A stretch of DNA of 64,000 nucleotides from Panorpa germanica (taxonomy: Eukaryota; Arthropoda; Insecta; Mecoptera; Panorpidae): assembly GCA_963678705.1 (NCBI GenBank), contig OY783203.1, positions 23,294,535 through 23,358,534 on the forward strand. The letters are read 5' to 3'. The notes under the pieces were generated by a model, which was not told where the DNA came from, did no database searches, and was given only the letters and a program-made list of their open reading frames with translations. Below are positions 54,516-64,000 of the stretch, piece after piece (the stretch's first letter is position 1; the number at the start of each line of letters is the position of its first letter). The position numbers and the translations under genes were made by a program.

Positions 54516-55443
54516 TATATATACATATATATATTTATCCGGTATCAAAATCGTATATGGTATCTTCTAAATGTTTCAAATTTTGATATTTTGCGGAGGA
54601 CGAATTCCTAAGACATTCTACATCCGTGAAATGTTCACTGAATTTCCTTGGATGAAGTAATATTGAAAAAACTGGACATTATAAAAAAATGCTTTTGCAA
54701 ATATCTCACAAACTAGAGAAGATAAAAAACTGAAATTTGGAGTGTGTATTGAGATCATAATTGTGCACATTTGCCAATAATTTGAAATCCAATATTTAGG
54801 TTTAGTATCGGCGTGAATTTCGGGGGGCAATGTTAGAAATAAGTTTCAACGTTGAAATTTGGTATAGATAGAAACCCCCAAATTTCCAGTGACGGCGGGA
54901 ATTGAAACGGTAAAAGCCAGAAAGATAAAATAATGAAAACTGAAACTTCGGGTATGTATTGCCACAATAATTGTGCATATTTCCTAATAATTGAAACACT
55001 GAAATTTGTATTCAGTAGTGGCATGAATTTTTGGGGACAATGTCGCAACAGAGTTAGAACGTTGAAATTTGAGACGTTGACCCTTTATAGAAGGTCATTA
55101 AAGACAAACTTTGGTGGTGCTGGAACTTTGGGTGGCGGTGCAGTGGGATTAAATAAACAGTGCAAGAACTGAACGATAATAGCTAGAAATGAGATGATTA
55201 GCAGCGAGGCGCTAGGCATTTTTAAAAACAGAAATTAATTAATGTGAAATTCACTGTTGAAATAAATTTGAACAGACATTAATCTTACCGAAGAATTATT
55301 TAAAAATAATCTACTTTTAGGGATATAATATAGTATGTAGGTTGCCAGTAAAGTATTAATTTAAAAATAAATTGTTGAGAGATTGGTATGCAGGGGGAGG
55401 GGGGAGGTAATGGCAGTACAGGATTATTTAATTATCGCGCTAG
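54516..55443 (+). mobile_element. Helitron-like family A fragment
   Basis: Family-A 5' region (TATCCGGTATCAAAATCGTA) and central blocks in plus orientation, with deletions. It ends in ...ATTATCGCGCTAG at 55440-55443, an abrupt CTAG without the hairpin, where a family-B head starts. A TA-rich run lies at its start. Confidence 0.6.
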
Positions 55444-56178
55444 TATATTATAATGTTCCAGTGTATATTTATGATCTTATATTCTTATGATCTTATATTT
55501 TTATATGTTTGGTAGTGAATTTTGTATGATGACTCAAGAACGGCTCCGTCAATGTCTCTGAAAATTGCCTATTTCGAAGAGAAAAAAATTCCAAGTCTTT
55601 TGGCGTCTACGGATTTTTCTCTGGAAAAAAAATTGGACGCTTCTTGCTATATAACTTTTTATTGAGAAAAGATAGAAAGGTGAAATTTTGCATGTGTATT
55701 ACGCTCTTAAATATGAACATATTTCAAAATTAAGAAATTTAAAATTTCATAAAGGAGGCCTTGAGAAAATTATGTGGCCCAGTAGGAAATTTTGAGAAAA
55801 CTCAAATTTCGGATTCAAAGAAAAATCAAAATTCAAAAATTTTATTTGGGGGCACGGGGGCGGTTTTTGCCGATTGTAAAAATTGTGCCAGAAAGTTGAA
55901 ATTATGTATATGGGATAACTTTGATATCTAATTTACAAATCGAAAAAGAAAATCTCAAATTTTGAAAAAAAGTTGGTCCTATAATAACGAATAAATTGAA
56001 AATATTTTATATTTTGTTAAAGAAAATATATTTTTTAGTCAGTTTATATGAAAAATTATTTGTTTTTATATGTAAAATTTATATAGAACGAGTTAAACAT
56101 TTCAAATTAAAAATGGAATTAAAATTTGAAATGAAATTTAATTCACACACAAAAGATCACATCGCTTGTGACGAGTGG
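55444..56178 (+). mobile_element. Helitron-like family B copy with damaged end
   Basis: Head TATATTATAATGTTCCAGTG, near-complete body, and tail ACACACAAAAGATCACATCG then CTTGTGACGAGTGG, where the hairpin is partly mutated and CTAG is lost. A second B head follows at once. Confidence 0.65.
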
Positions 56179-56662
56179 TGTTATAATGTTCCAAGTGAAT
56201 GTTTATATATTTATTTGTTTATGTGAGAGGGCACGGGGTCGGTTTTTTCCGATGGTAAAGATTGGGCTGGAAAGTTAAAATTTTGTATATGGGCTAACTT
56301 TGATACGCAATTTACAAATCGAAAAAAAATCCCAAACTCTGCATCGGAAACCAACGGAAGACCGGAAAAAAATGGTCATTGTATAAGTATGTTATTTTGA
56401 AGATTATTATTACTTCTTGCCTGAATATTGCCGGAATATTGAATACAATTGAATATTGTAGAAAATTTTGGAGAAATCTTAAATGTTGGATTGTGTAATA
56501 ATTGAGTGTCTAATTAATAAAAAAATCAAAATTTGAAAATTTTTTCAGTTTGTATAATGGAGTCGTTTTCGAGCCACCATACGAATCGACTAAACATATA
56601 AACATATAAACAAATAAACCAATAAACATATAAACTTTCACTTGGAATATTATAATATGGGA
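56179..56662. mobile_element. Rearranged Helitron-like family B, two inverted heads
   Basis: The plus head TGTTATAATGTTCCAAGTGA jumps after about 40 bp to mid-body sequence. The right edge is an inverted head (complement of CCCATATTATAATATTCCAA) at 56662. It is therefore bounded by two heads in opposite orientation. Confidence 0.6.
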
Positions 56663-58734
56663 TGATGATCCCATCAGTGCCTTAGCTAAAAGCACAAGCA
56701 AAAATAAAATTGATCCGGATGTCAAGGCGCCCTTCATATTTCGCATGAATTATCTCATATTCGATTCTAGATATGGCATAATATCTCAGTGAACAAAATT
56801 TTGTATATAAGGTTTATTAAACATATTAAAACATTTGTCTGCTGTATAATTTTTTTTAAGTACATCAGCTCTATGGTGAGAAGCTTACTTTCTTTTTTTA
56901 AAGTAAAATGATATATCATAGCACTTACATTACATTACGTTTTATAACATAATGTGAAATTTGGTTAACATTATTAATTTATGATTTAAAAAGTGGTGTA
57001 ATTTTTGGTTTACACGATTTATGTCTTGGAATTAGAAATAGTTAACTACGGTTTGTAATATTTTGCAAATGTTGAATTTTTTATGTAAAAGTAATTTTGT
57101 TCATCTGAGCAGTTTTTTTTTAAACTGCTTGTTTGTATGATGGTATTTATCTGAATGTTGTTATTACAAAATATAATAAAAACGTTTTTATTTAGGCATG
57201 CAATATTTTAGATTAGAATCATTTAGACCATTCATTTAGATTATTACATATTTGTTTTATGTTAGAACCTTAATGAAGAGAACGTAAATATTTTTGAGAC
57301 CATAATTTTTTTTATTAATCCGTCAACTTTTCAATTTTTTCAAAGGTCTGCTTTTTAAATTAGGTCGCAATTCCCAAGATACAAGAGTTAATTAGCACTC
57401 TGTTTAAGGTCTGGTGATTGCTTTGAATAAGTTTTTGTAGTTTATTTTTGAAAATATTATAAATATTTAAAAATCACATAAAATTAACTGGCGCCATAAA
57501 AAGTTACAAATTGGGTTAAGCATTAGAACTAGAAGGTTTCTATGGCATGGTTGCAGTTGCAACGTATTAAAAATGAAGATTGAACGTTAACGATGGTAAA
57601 AAAAAGTTATTGTAATTGTAAAAGTTAAGTATTTGATATATTACCATTGACAAGTGTTATATGTGTATGAAAATATTTGTAATTGCAGAAATTTGTATAA
57701 AATGCAACTTTTAACAGATCTCTCGTGATCCTATATAATAATAATAGAAAGAAAATACCAACCCTAAAAATAAATTGAGCGGGTTTGGCTATAATAATCT
57801 AAAATATAACGATTATGGTACTCTCGAGAAGTTTGTTCTTGTATTACAATTTCCCAATATACATACTTAAGAAATATATAATAATAAATTACGATATTTA
57901 GTTATTTCCTTTTTTTTAAATTTATTGGATTAAATAAAAATAAAATAATATTACACAAATTTCTAAATAGTGATGCTTTATTGTTTTTGGTCTGAGATAA
58001 TAGGTGTATAAATATTAAAGAATTCTTTAAATGAAATGTTAAAAATATGGCTGTATATAATATAAAAATATTTCCTCGATTATAAGACGCTTGTTTTCTC
58101 CCATATTATTTCCTGTATTGGATATCTCAGAATTCACCGTGTGTTTGTAAAAATCGCTGTAATAATTGTAAAAATTGAGAACGCAGACAACGACTCTGAG
58201 TTTAACAGCGATTCAGAACAATCGGGTACTAAATCTGAAGAAATTCAGACTAATGGTACATAAATGATATGCCGGATTTTGAATTCTTTTTATTGTGATT
58301 GTATTACATCATTCTTTAATATTTTTATTATTGTATTATTCTAGATGCGTCTTACAATTAAACTGATACAGTGAATTTAAAACATTCTTATGTTTTGTAG
58401 AAATGTACATTAAATTTTTTTTGTTGAATTTTATATTGTTTTCTTACTAAAAAGAATTATTAAATTTAATACATATCTTCAACTATTATAAGTTAAAATT
58501 ACTTACATATAATATACTGTTCAATACTGGCATAAGTGTTTGATCAGAACTTTTTAAATTGTTACCTTTTCTCGTTTATATCATTAGCATATATTAACAA
58601 AAAAGAAATTTAAAGCTAAGCAGCGAAGGTAAAGGCTTTTAAACTAAATGCTCAAATATTTTTTATATTCAAAGCATTTTTATTATATTTGAGCGATGGT
58701 TTTGAAATTTAATTTATTGTTTAAAAATTATTTT
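56663..58734. other. AT-rich intergenic, one possible small TIR element
   Basis: No convincing gene. ATTATAAGACGC (about 58079) and its partner GATGCGTCTTACAAT (about 58345) bound about 280 bp that may be a MITE. Inside, an open stretch reads SEFNSDSEQSGTKSEE near 58194, too short to assign. The 3' UTR of the CPAP1-like gene covers the right edge; TTTATT (AATAAA on the minus strand) lies near 58713. Confidence 0.4.
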
Positions 58735-61700
58735 TTACTGCTTCTTATTTGTTCTTCCAAATTCTTCAATATTGTCATATTCTGAAAAGTGATCGGAGTT
58801 GTCATAATAGGCATAATCGTAACTTGCGTTAGTATTTTTCTTAGCAGTAGCTTTTGGTTTTGGCGCTGTTTCTTGGTTAGTAGATTGTGGCGTCACTGGA
58901 GGATTTTGTGTAGGCCTTACGTATTGCGTTGGTTTGTTTCCTGTTATATCTGAATTTTGTTGTGGTAGTGGCGTTGTTATTTGAGTTGAGAGGGAGAATG
59001 GACGTGGTGCTGATGTAGTAACTTTATTGTTGTATTCGAATCGCCCTTTGGATGTAAAACTTATTGAGGGAGTTATTTTTGTGGTAACAGTTACAGTAGC
59101 TTCTTTATTTTTATTTCTCAAATCATTTCCGCTTGCAGCGATATTTTGTGAATGGGCTGTTTTTAAGAATTCACCTTGATCGCTTTGTCTTATATATTCC
59201 TCACTAGAAGTTTCATAGTTATTTTTAAGAGCGGAAGTAGATGAATAATACCCATTTTTATATGGTGATTTTGTTGTAGGTTTAGTATTGGAATTGGTAT
59301 TAATATATTGACTTTGACTGTTTTCAGTAGTCTTGGTGGTCTCATAAAGTTCTGGTCTATATTGACCATCATCATCGTTACTATTATATTCATTATTTAC
59401 CTTATATTGATCATTAGTTCTCTTATTGTACTGAGGACTAGTTCTAGTGTTATACTGGTCACTGGTTCTAGTGTTATACTGGTCATTGGTTCTCGTGCTG
59501 TATTGATCATTAGTTCTAGTGATGTAGTGATTATCTTTCTCTGCATTTATACTATATTTATTAGAATTATAATTAGGCGTAGTAGAAGTTTTTACTGTGA
59601 AATCTTGTGGATTATTAGATGTTACATATTTTTTATCATTACTGTTGTAAAATTGATTATTTACATTATATTTCGTTGTTGTCTGTTTGTTGGTATTGGC
59701 TTGAAATTGATTAGTATGGGGTTGAATATTTGTTGTGAATTTGTTGTCAGAAGTTTGCCCAAAATTAGTTGTAGGCTTTTGAGTTGTTGGCAAATAACTA
59801 GAGCCTGCAAAATTATTGGTAAATTGATATTCTAAAGATTTTTGAGTTGTTGTTTGTAAATTGTTAATGGAACTAATTTGTGATCCTACGGTGCTAATAT
59901 CATCATAAGTTTTTTGGGTACTTTGCGAGAAATAATTTGTTGATTTTTTAAATGTGGTTGGTTTAAAAGTTGTAGGATTGCTATTATCTCTTGGTACTAA
60001 AGTTGAGAATTTTTTTATTGCAGATGGAGTGTAATTTTCTGTACTCCTATATGCTTCAGTTTGGTACTTGATGAAATTTGTAGTTGTTGGTTCTACTGGC
60101 ATTGATGTACTCTGGCGATAATATTCATGTGGCACTGAAGATGTTTGAACATTGTTGTTATGGCTAACAGACTTTTGAACTTTCTTATGAATAAGTTGAT
60201 TGTCATTTACGACTGGAGTTATTGGAATGGGAGTGCTTTTCACGATCTGAGTAGGGTGTTGGGCATTTGCTTGCTGAGTTCGTTGGCGACTTCTTGAAGG
60301 AGGTCGTTGATAAATTTTCTGTTCCTGTTCTTGCGGTTTTCCATTATAATCATCATATTCCTTACCATTGTTTCGATTATTGAAGAAGTTGGAACTATGA
60401 GATCCTTTCAGGATATCACCTTGGTTATAATCTTGATCTTGACTGTTATAATTAGAGCTTTCATATTGGGAGTGTGTTGTTACTTTACTATTGAATTGAT
60501 TACTATAAGGGTTTCTTGGTTTCAGTTTTGCACTTTCTCCTCGTTTTTGATCGACGGTGGACTGTTTTCCCAAACGGTGGTCTCCAGTTTCAGCACGTTG
60601 AAGGTGGAATGGTGCTTCTTCTTCATAAGCGAATGGAGCCCGCTTGCTTTCAACATCAGAAGAGATACGATATAAGTCAAAATTATCACTGCCGTAATAT
60701 AATGTACTAGCCTCACAATCAACGTCGCCCCAATCAGCGCAGATTTGAGCATCCTGGTCGAAGGCCGTTCCGTTAGGACATAAAAACCGAAAATCTTGAA
60801 CCTGAAATGGTGATTTTTGTATAATTCTTTTCACAGACATTTATAGTAATATTTAATTTATGTTGGTAAAATGAACACCTAACACCCAAGTCCAAGTCAG
60901 ATTATTTCTTAGGTAAGTAGGCAGCACAATAAAAAACTAAGTTAATCACGTTAAAATAGACTGTTACTGTTATGCATACTGTGTGATTTATTATTTCGTT
61001 ATACATTTAGTAACTAAACATCAACAGTGTGAGATCATACTGGAAACCCTGTAATGCAAAGTCTGCAGTACAAAAGATCTGAGCCCAGAGCGGTTTTTTT
61101 CACGTTATAGTGATACACCCATAGAGATATAAGACTAGAGTAAGTGAAGTGTACGGCCGCGTGTAAGAGGAAGCGATATATGCAAAGAGAGAGATACTCT
61201 ACTCGAGGTTCCTATCTGTTTCGTCGTAGTGTACGTATGGTAGGGAGTAAACAAGCCTACTGGCTTGGTTGTTTGGCGGTATGGTAGGGAGTAAACAAGC
61301 CTGCCGGTTGGGTTGATTGCCGGTATGGTAGGGGGTAATCAAGCAAGCAGACACTATAGTTAAAAGAAAAATAAAGATTGGTATACAAAGCATTTTAAAG
61401 TCCAGATAATGAATAGACACCGACAACCCTCCACTCTGACTATACCCCCACTCATTGCTATATTTTCGTTACCGCGGCAGTCAATCACAGTACTTGGCTC
61501 GAAAGAGACACAGAGAGAATTTCGAGCAGAGAGAATTTCACTGAACTGCACTGAACATTAGCTCAGTGCACTCCCTTCACCCTTCATTCCCTTCAAATGT
61601 TGAGTCGCCGAGCATTTTAGTTCACTATTCCAAAAATGGCGACTTATGGCGCCTAAAGCGACATTTATGAATTGTACACTAAGTGAGGGTACCCTGATTT

Positions 61701-62021
61701 CGAGGTTACTCTCTCTTTGCCTATGTTACAGTATTCAGTCTCTTGCGCACTCTAGTCTTATATCTCTATGTATACACCACTGTATACAGTGTACAATTTG
61801 TTATATTATACAGTTATAAATATGAAGCGTACTTACTCCAACTCCTGCAACTTTAACGCACACATGAAACATTTGACATTGTGCCTCGCTGTCCGCATAG
61901 TACCCTCCCAGGATTTTATCCCTGCACGTAAAGCCGGTATCTGGCATTTTCTCCAGGCTGTATGTCGGATATGGTCTGCTATTCAGAAACTGTGCATTCC
62001 CTTCTAAAATAACGACGACAC
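58735..62021 (-). CDS. CPAP1-like chitin-binding protein, 5' end not found
   Basis: Two exons seen on the minus strand: 62021-61837 (185 nt) and 60801-58735 (2067 nt with stop), joined in phase by GT/AG borders. Together they encode one six-cysteine peritrophin-type chitin-binding domain (CBM14): GFTC, YYADSEAQC, MFHVC in the first exon; FRFLC, DAQIC, WGDVDC in the second. The GGYYAD...FHVC...FLCPNGT pattern is that of arthropod CPAP1 cuticular proteins, secreted to the cuticle. The remaining ~650 residues are low-complexity, rich in T, N, S, Q and Y, with about five 8-residue repeats (TRTNDQYN type) encoded near 59400-59530. The first visible exon starts with two bases of a codon, so a signal-peptide exon must lie further upstream, perhaps beyond the window. 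The precise CPAP1 subgroup is uncertain. Confidence 0.85.
61120..61770. mobile_element. TIR element of about 650 bp in the CPAP1-like intron
   Basis: Ends CATAGAGATATAAGACTAGA at 61120 and its complement at 61770, about 21 bp identical. GATACACC and GTATACACC flank them. It contains the 44-bp tandem repeat below. Non-coding on inspection. The 75-codon minus-strand frame at 61199-61426 follows the tandem repeat. Superfamily unknown, possibly Tc1/mariner-like. Confidence 0.7.
61235..61349. repeat. 44-bp tandem repeat, about 2.6 units
   Basis: Units begin GTATGGTAGGGAGTAAACAA at 61235 and 61279; a partial, diverged unit begins at 61323. Confidence 0.85.
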
Positions 62022-63099
62022 CTGTAACAATAAATACGTACAATTAGCTGAAACGCAAATGTTGGGGTTTATTTCTTATTGAAATGTGGAAGGTACACAA
62101 ATGTATAGCTAAGATCATTTTTAAAACATCTTCGATCACTCCTGTTGTACATGCCAACAAGCTGTTGTCTTGTTATAGCTGTAGTCTTTTATATAAGGGT
62201 CATTTTCATTCTCAGATATTTTCTTTTTTTAATATTGTATAATAGATTCTTTGTACTTTATTGTTGTTAATAATGCAATATGAATGCATATTTTTAGTCG
62301 ATCATAGCCGATAGGATTTCAAGAGTCAAACGCAACTGTTGCAAACTATAAACAAAATTCATTGGTACAATCCCTACCCTATTCATTGGTACAATCATAT
62401 TACAACTTGATACTGCTTAGTCGTACATACAACAAAATATAGTTTAAGTTGCGAGAGTTCGCCGGCGAATTTTTTTATAATGCATATTGTAACTAACAAA
62501 ATAAAATTCACCATCGTATCACCATTTATGCGGCTCTTATAACCTCTTTCAGGCATAAGTCACCGCCGAACTATCATAATTTCGACTATAGTTGATCAGT
62601 ATCATTAATGCATACAAAGCAGAACTTAGTATCTAATAAAACATCTTCAGCCAAACATTTTTAATTACTTTCCAAATATGCCTGATCACCTACAAAAACA
62701 TCAAAATTATAATTATTTTATAAAAAATACGTTGGAATGCTGCAAACATTTCTGACACATTTAATAATGAAAGAATTGTATTAGGATATAAAATTATAAC
62801 TCTACAAACGGATGTAACATAGTTCTCTGACTAGAGAACTTGAACTTTTTTGGAGATACGTAAATGTTAATATATTATATATAATCGTTTCATACTTACT
62901 GATTCTCATACTAATATACATTAGAAAATGTTTATTGTGACTACTTTTTAATTAATAAATGTTATTAATAAACTATCATGTTGGTTTAATACCCTATCCC
63001 ATCTTGTCATTTATTGGAGCACAACACCTGTTTGTATGTGTTAATTGTAAAGTTTTTGTAGATAGAGTTTTACGAAATTTTAAGAAAAATTATCGATCA
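62022..63099. other. Intron or upstream region of the CPAP1-like gene
   Basis: Presumably intronic, because the first exon is missing. It contains the MITE at 62438-62590. I could not identify a signal-peptide exon here on the minus strand. Otherwise nothing recognised. Confidence 0.4.
62438..62590. mobile_element. 153-bp MITE, copy 2
   Basis: Ends TATAGTTTAAGTTGCGAGAG and the complement of TATAGTCGAAATTATGATAG, with GTTCGCCGGCGA facing CACCGCCGAAC. Shorter than copy 1 at 37091-37308 and diverged from it; the shared inner stretch includes AATTCA.C.TCGTAT and CTCTTATAACCTCTTT. Confidence 0.7.
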
Positions 63100-63927
63100 T
63101 CTTACTATTATAATGTTCATAATTGTCAAAATGTTCCACCGTTTTATATATATATATAAAAAAATATATCTTCTAAATGCCACCTACAAAGTTTTTAAAA
63201 TTTTTGCATTTTGTAGAGTAAAAGTTTGTCTTTTTCTTAATATCCCTGTAAAGTTTTTCCATAACTTCAAAACATATTTTTTGCAATATCTAATTGGCAT
63301 CATAATGGTGTAAATTTTCCAATAATTGGAATTCCAAAATTTGAGTTCAGTAGCACGAACGTTGAAATTTCGTATCTAGGCTCGCTGTAGACAGTACTTA
63401 ATGAAAAAACTAGAAAACTATCAAATAAAGATAATTTAAACTTGGGGTATGTATTGAGACACTAACTATGTATATTTGCCAATAATTGGAACATTAAAAC
63501 TTTTATTTAGTAGCGACGCGAATTTTTTGGGGCAATGTTGCAAAAAAGGTAAAACGTTGAAATTTGGGAAAATATTTATTTTCAACGCTGGCGGGCGCCG
63601 GGTGCCAAAAACTAGAAATATCAAACATATAGAGATAAAGGGTTATAATTGAGTATGTATGTTCTTGGACACGAACATTTGACAAATTTAGTTCAGTGCC
63701 TCGAAAAAAAAAATCCCAAATTTTGAAAAAAAGTTGGACAAATAACGCATAAATTGAAAATATTTTTTATTTTGATAAATTGAAAAATTATTTTATTATT
63801 ATGCGAGTTTATTATTTCAATTTAAAAATAGAATTGTAGAAATATGAAATGTAATTACGAATTATTTTATTGGATTCAAATTATACACGCCAAAAAGACG
63901 TCGCATTGCGACGGGGGTAAACTCTAG
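63100..63927 (+). mobile_element. Complete chimeric Helitron: A head, B2 tail (828 bp)
   Basis: Head TCTTACTATTATAATG at 63100 preceded by A; A body runs to about 63695. It then jumps at TTCAGTGCCTCGAAAAAAAA into B body and a B2 tail with CGTCGCATTGCGACG (63899-63913) and CTAG at 63924-63927, followed by T. A clean A|T insertion with both ends present. Non-coding. Confidence 0.8.
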
Positions 63928-64000
63928 TATTTATATATAATATTATATATATTAATATATATAATGTTATAATATAAATACAAATCTCAAATTAAGTATT
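63928..64000. other. TA-rich sequence at window end
   Basis: TATAATATTATATATATTAA-type low complexity. Nothing else recognised. Confidence 0.6.

Noticed and set aside
59308-59835. 175-codon hydrophobic plus-strand frame
   Set aside because: Antisense shadow of the low-complexity coding exon of the CPAP1-like gene; composition explains the hydrophobicity.

Overview
The window is AT-rich animal DNA, almost certainly insect. It carries three conserved intron-containing nuclear genes: an ADP-forming succinyl-CoA synthetase beta gene (minus, 30064-32156), a dynamin-related Drp1 gene (plus, 42646-47218) and the 3' part of a chitin-binding, CPAP1-like cuticular protein gene (minus, 58735-62021). 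A chitin-binding cuticular protein together with errantivirus-like, BEL/Pao, Harbinger, mariner-like and Helitron-like elements fits an insect. I cannot name the species. There is no bacterial operon structure, CRISPR array or rRNA/tRNA gene.

Most of the rest is layered mobile DNA. Two Helitron-like families dominate. They share 5' ends of the form TC...TATTATAATGTTCC and 3' ends with a CGTCGC/GCGACG hairpin followed about 11 nt later by CTAG|T. Family A is about 2.6 kb (copies near 1-2554, 4610-12695, 49121-50067 and several inverted pieces). Family B is about 0.8 kb (12696-14286, 45213-45902, 51424-51942 and others). Some copies are chimeric, with an A head and a B tail. Copies repeatedly abut exactly, tail to head.

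Region by region: 1-3755 holds Helitron copies. 3944-15302 is a Harbinger-type element with a TAA target duplication. It hosts a family-A Helitron, which itself hosts a deleted errantivirus-like LTR element (4650-10154). 15306-16455 is a tandemly duplicated repeat that still shows the empty Harbinger site. 16456-23900 is an inverted chimeric Helitron split by a young, internally collapsed BEL/Pao element (16503-19678) and by a Mutator-like/mariner-MITE insertion. 24156-24641 is an unrecognised ORF. 25450-28890 is Helitron DNA carrying a 981-bp solo LTR.

The second half continues with the succinyl-CoA synthetase gene (30-32.2 kb), a TIR element (33.4-34.0 kb), a 3-kb palindrome built from broken Harbinger transposase copies (34.5-37.6 kb), more Helitrons (38-42 kb), Drp1 with a Helitron in its large intron, another Helitron cluster (48.9-51.9 kb), a fold-back mariner-like element (52201-54515), and a quiet stretch leading to the CPAP1-like gene. 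The last kilobase contains one complete chimeric Helitron (63100-63927).

The host genes are unrelated in function: mitochondrial energy metabolism, mitochondrial/peroxisomal fission and cuticle. No new multi-gene system is visible. The most unusual content is the nesting and recombination of the mobile elements, especially the chimeric Helitron pair, the two internally collapsed but open LTR-element ORFs, and the palindromic DNA transposons. All calls were made by eye, without any database search.
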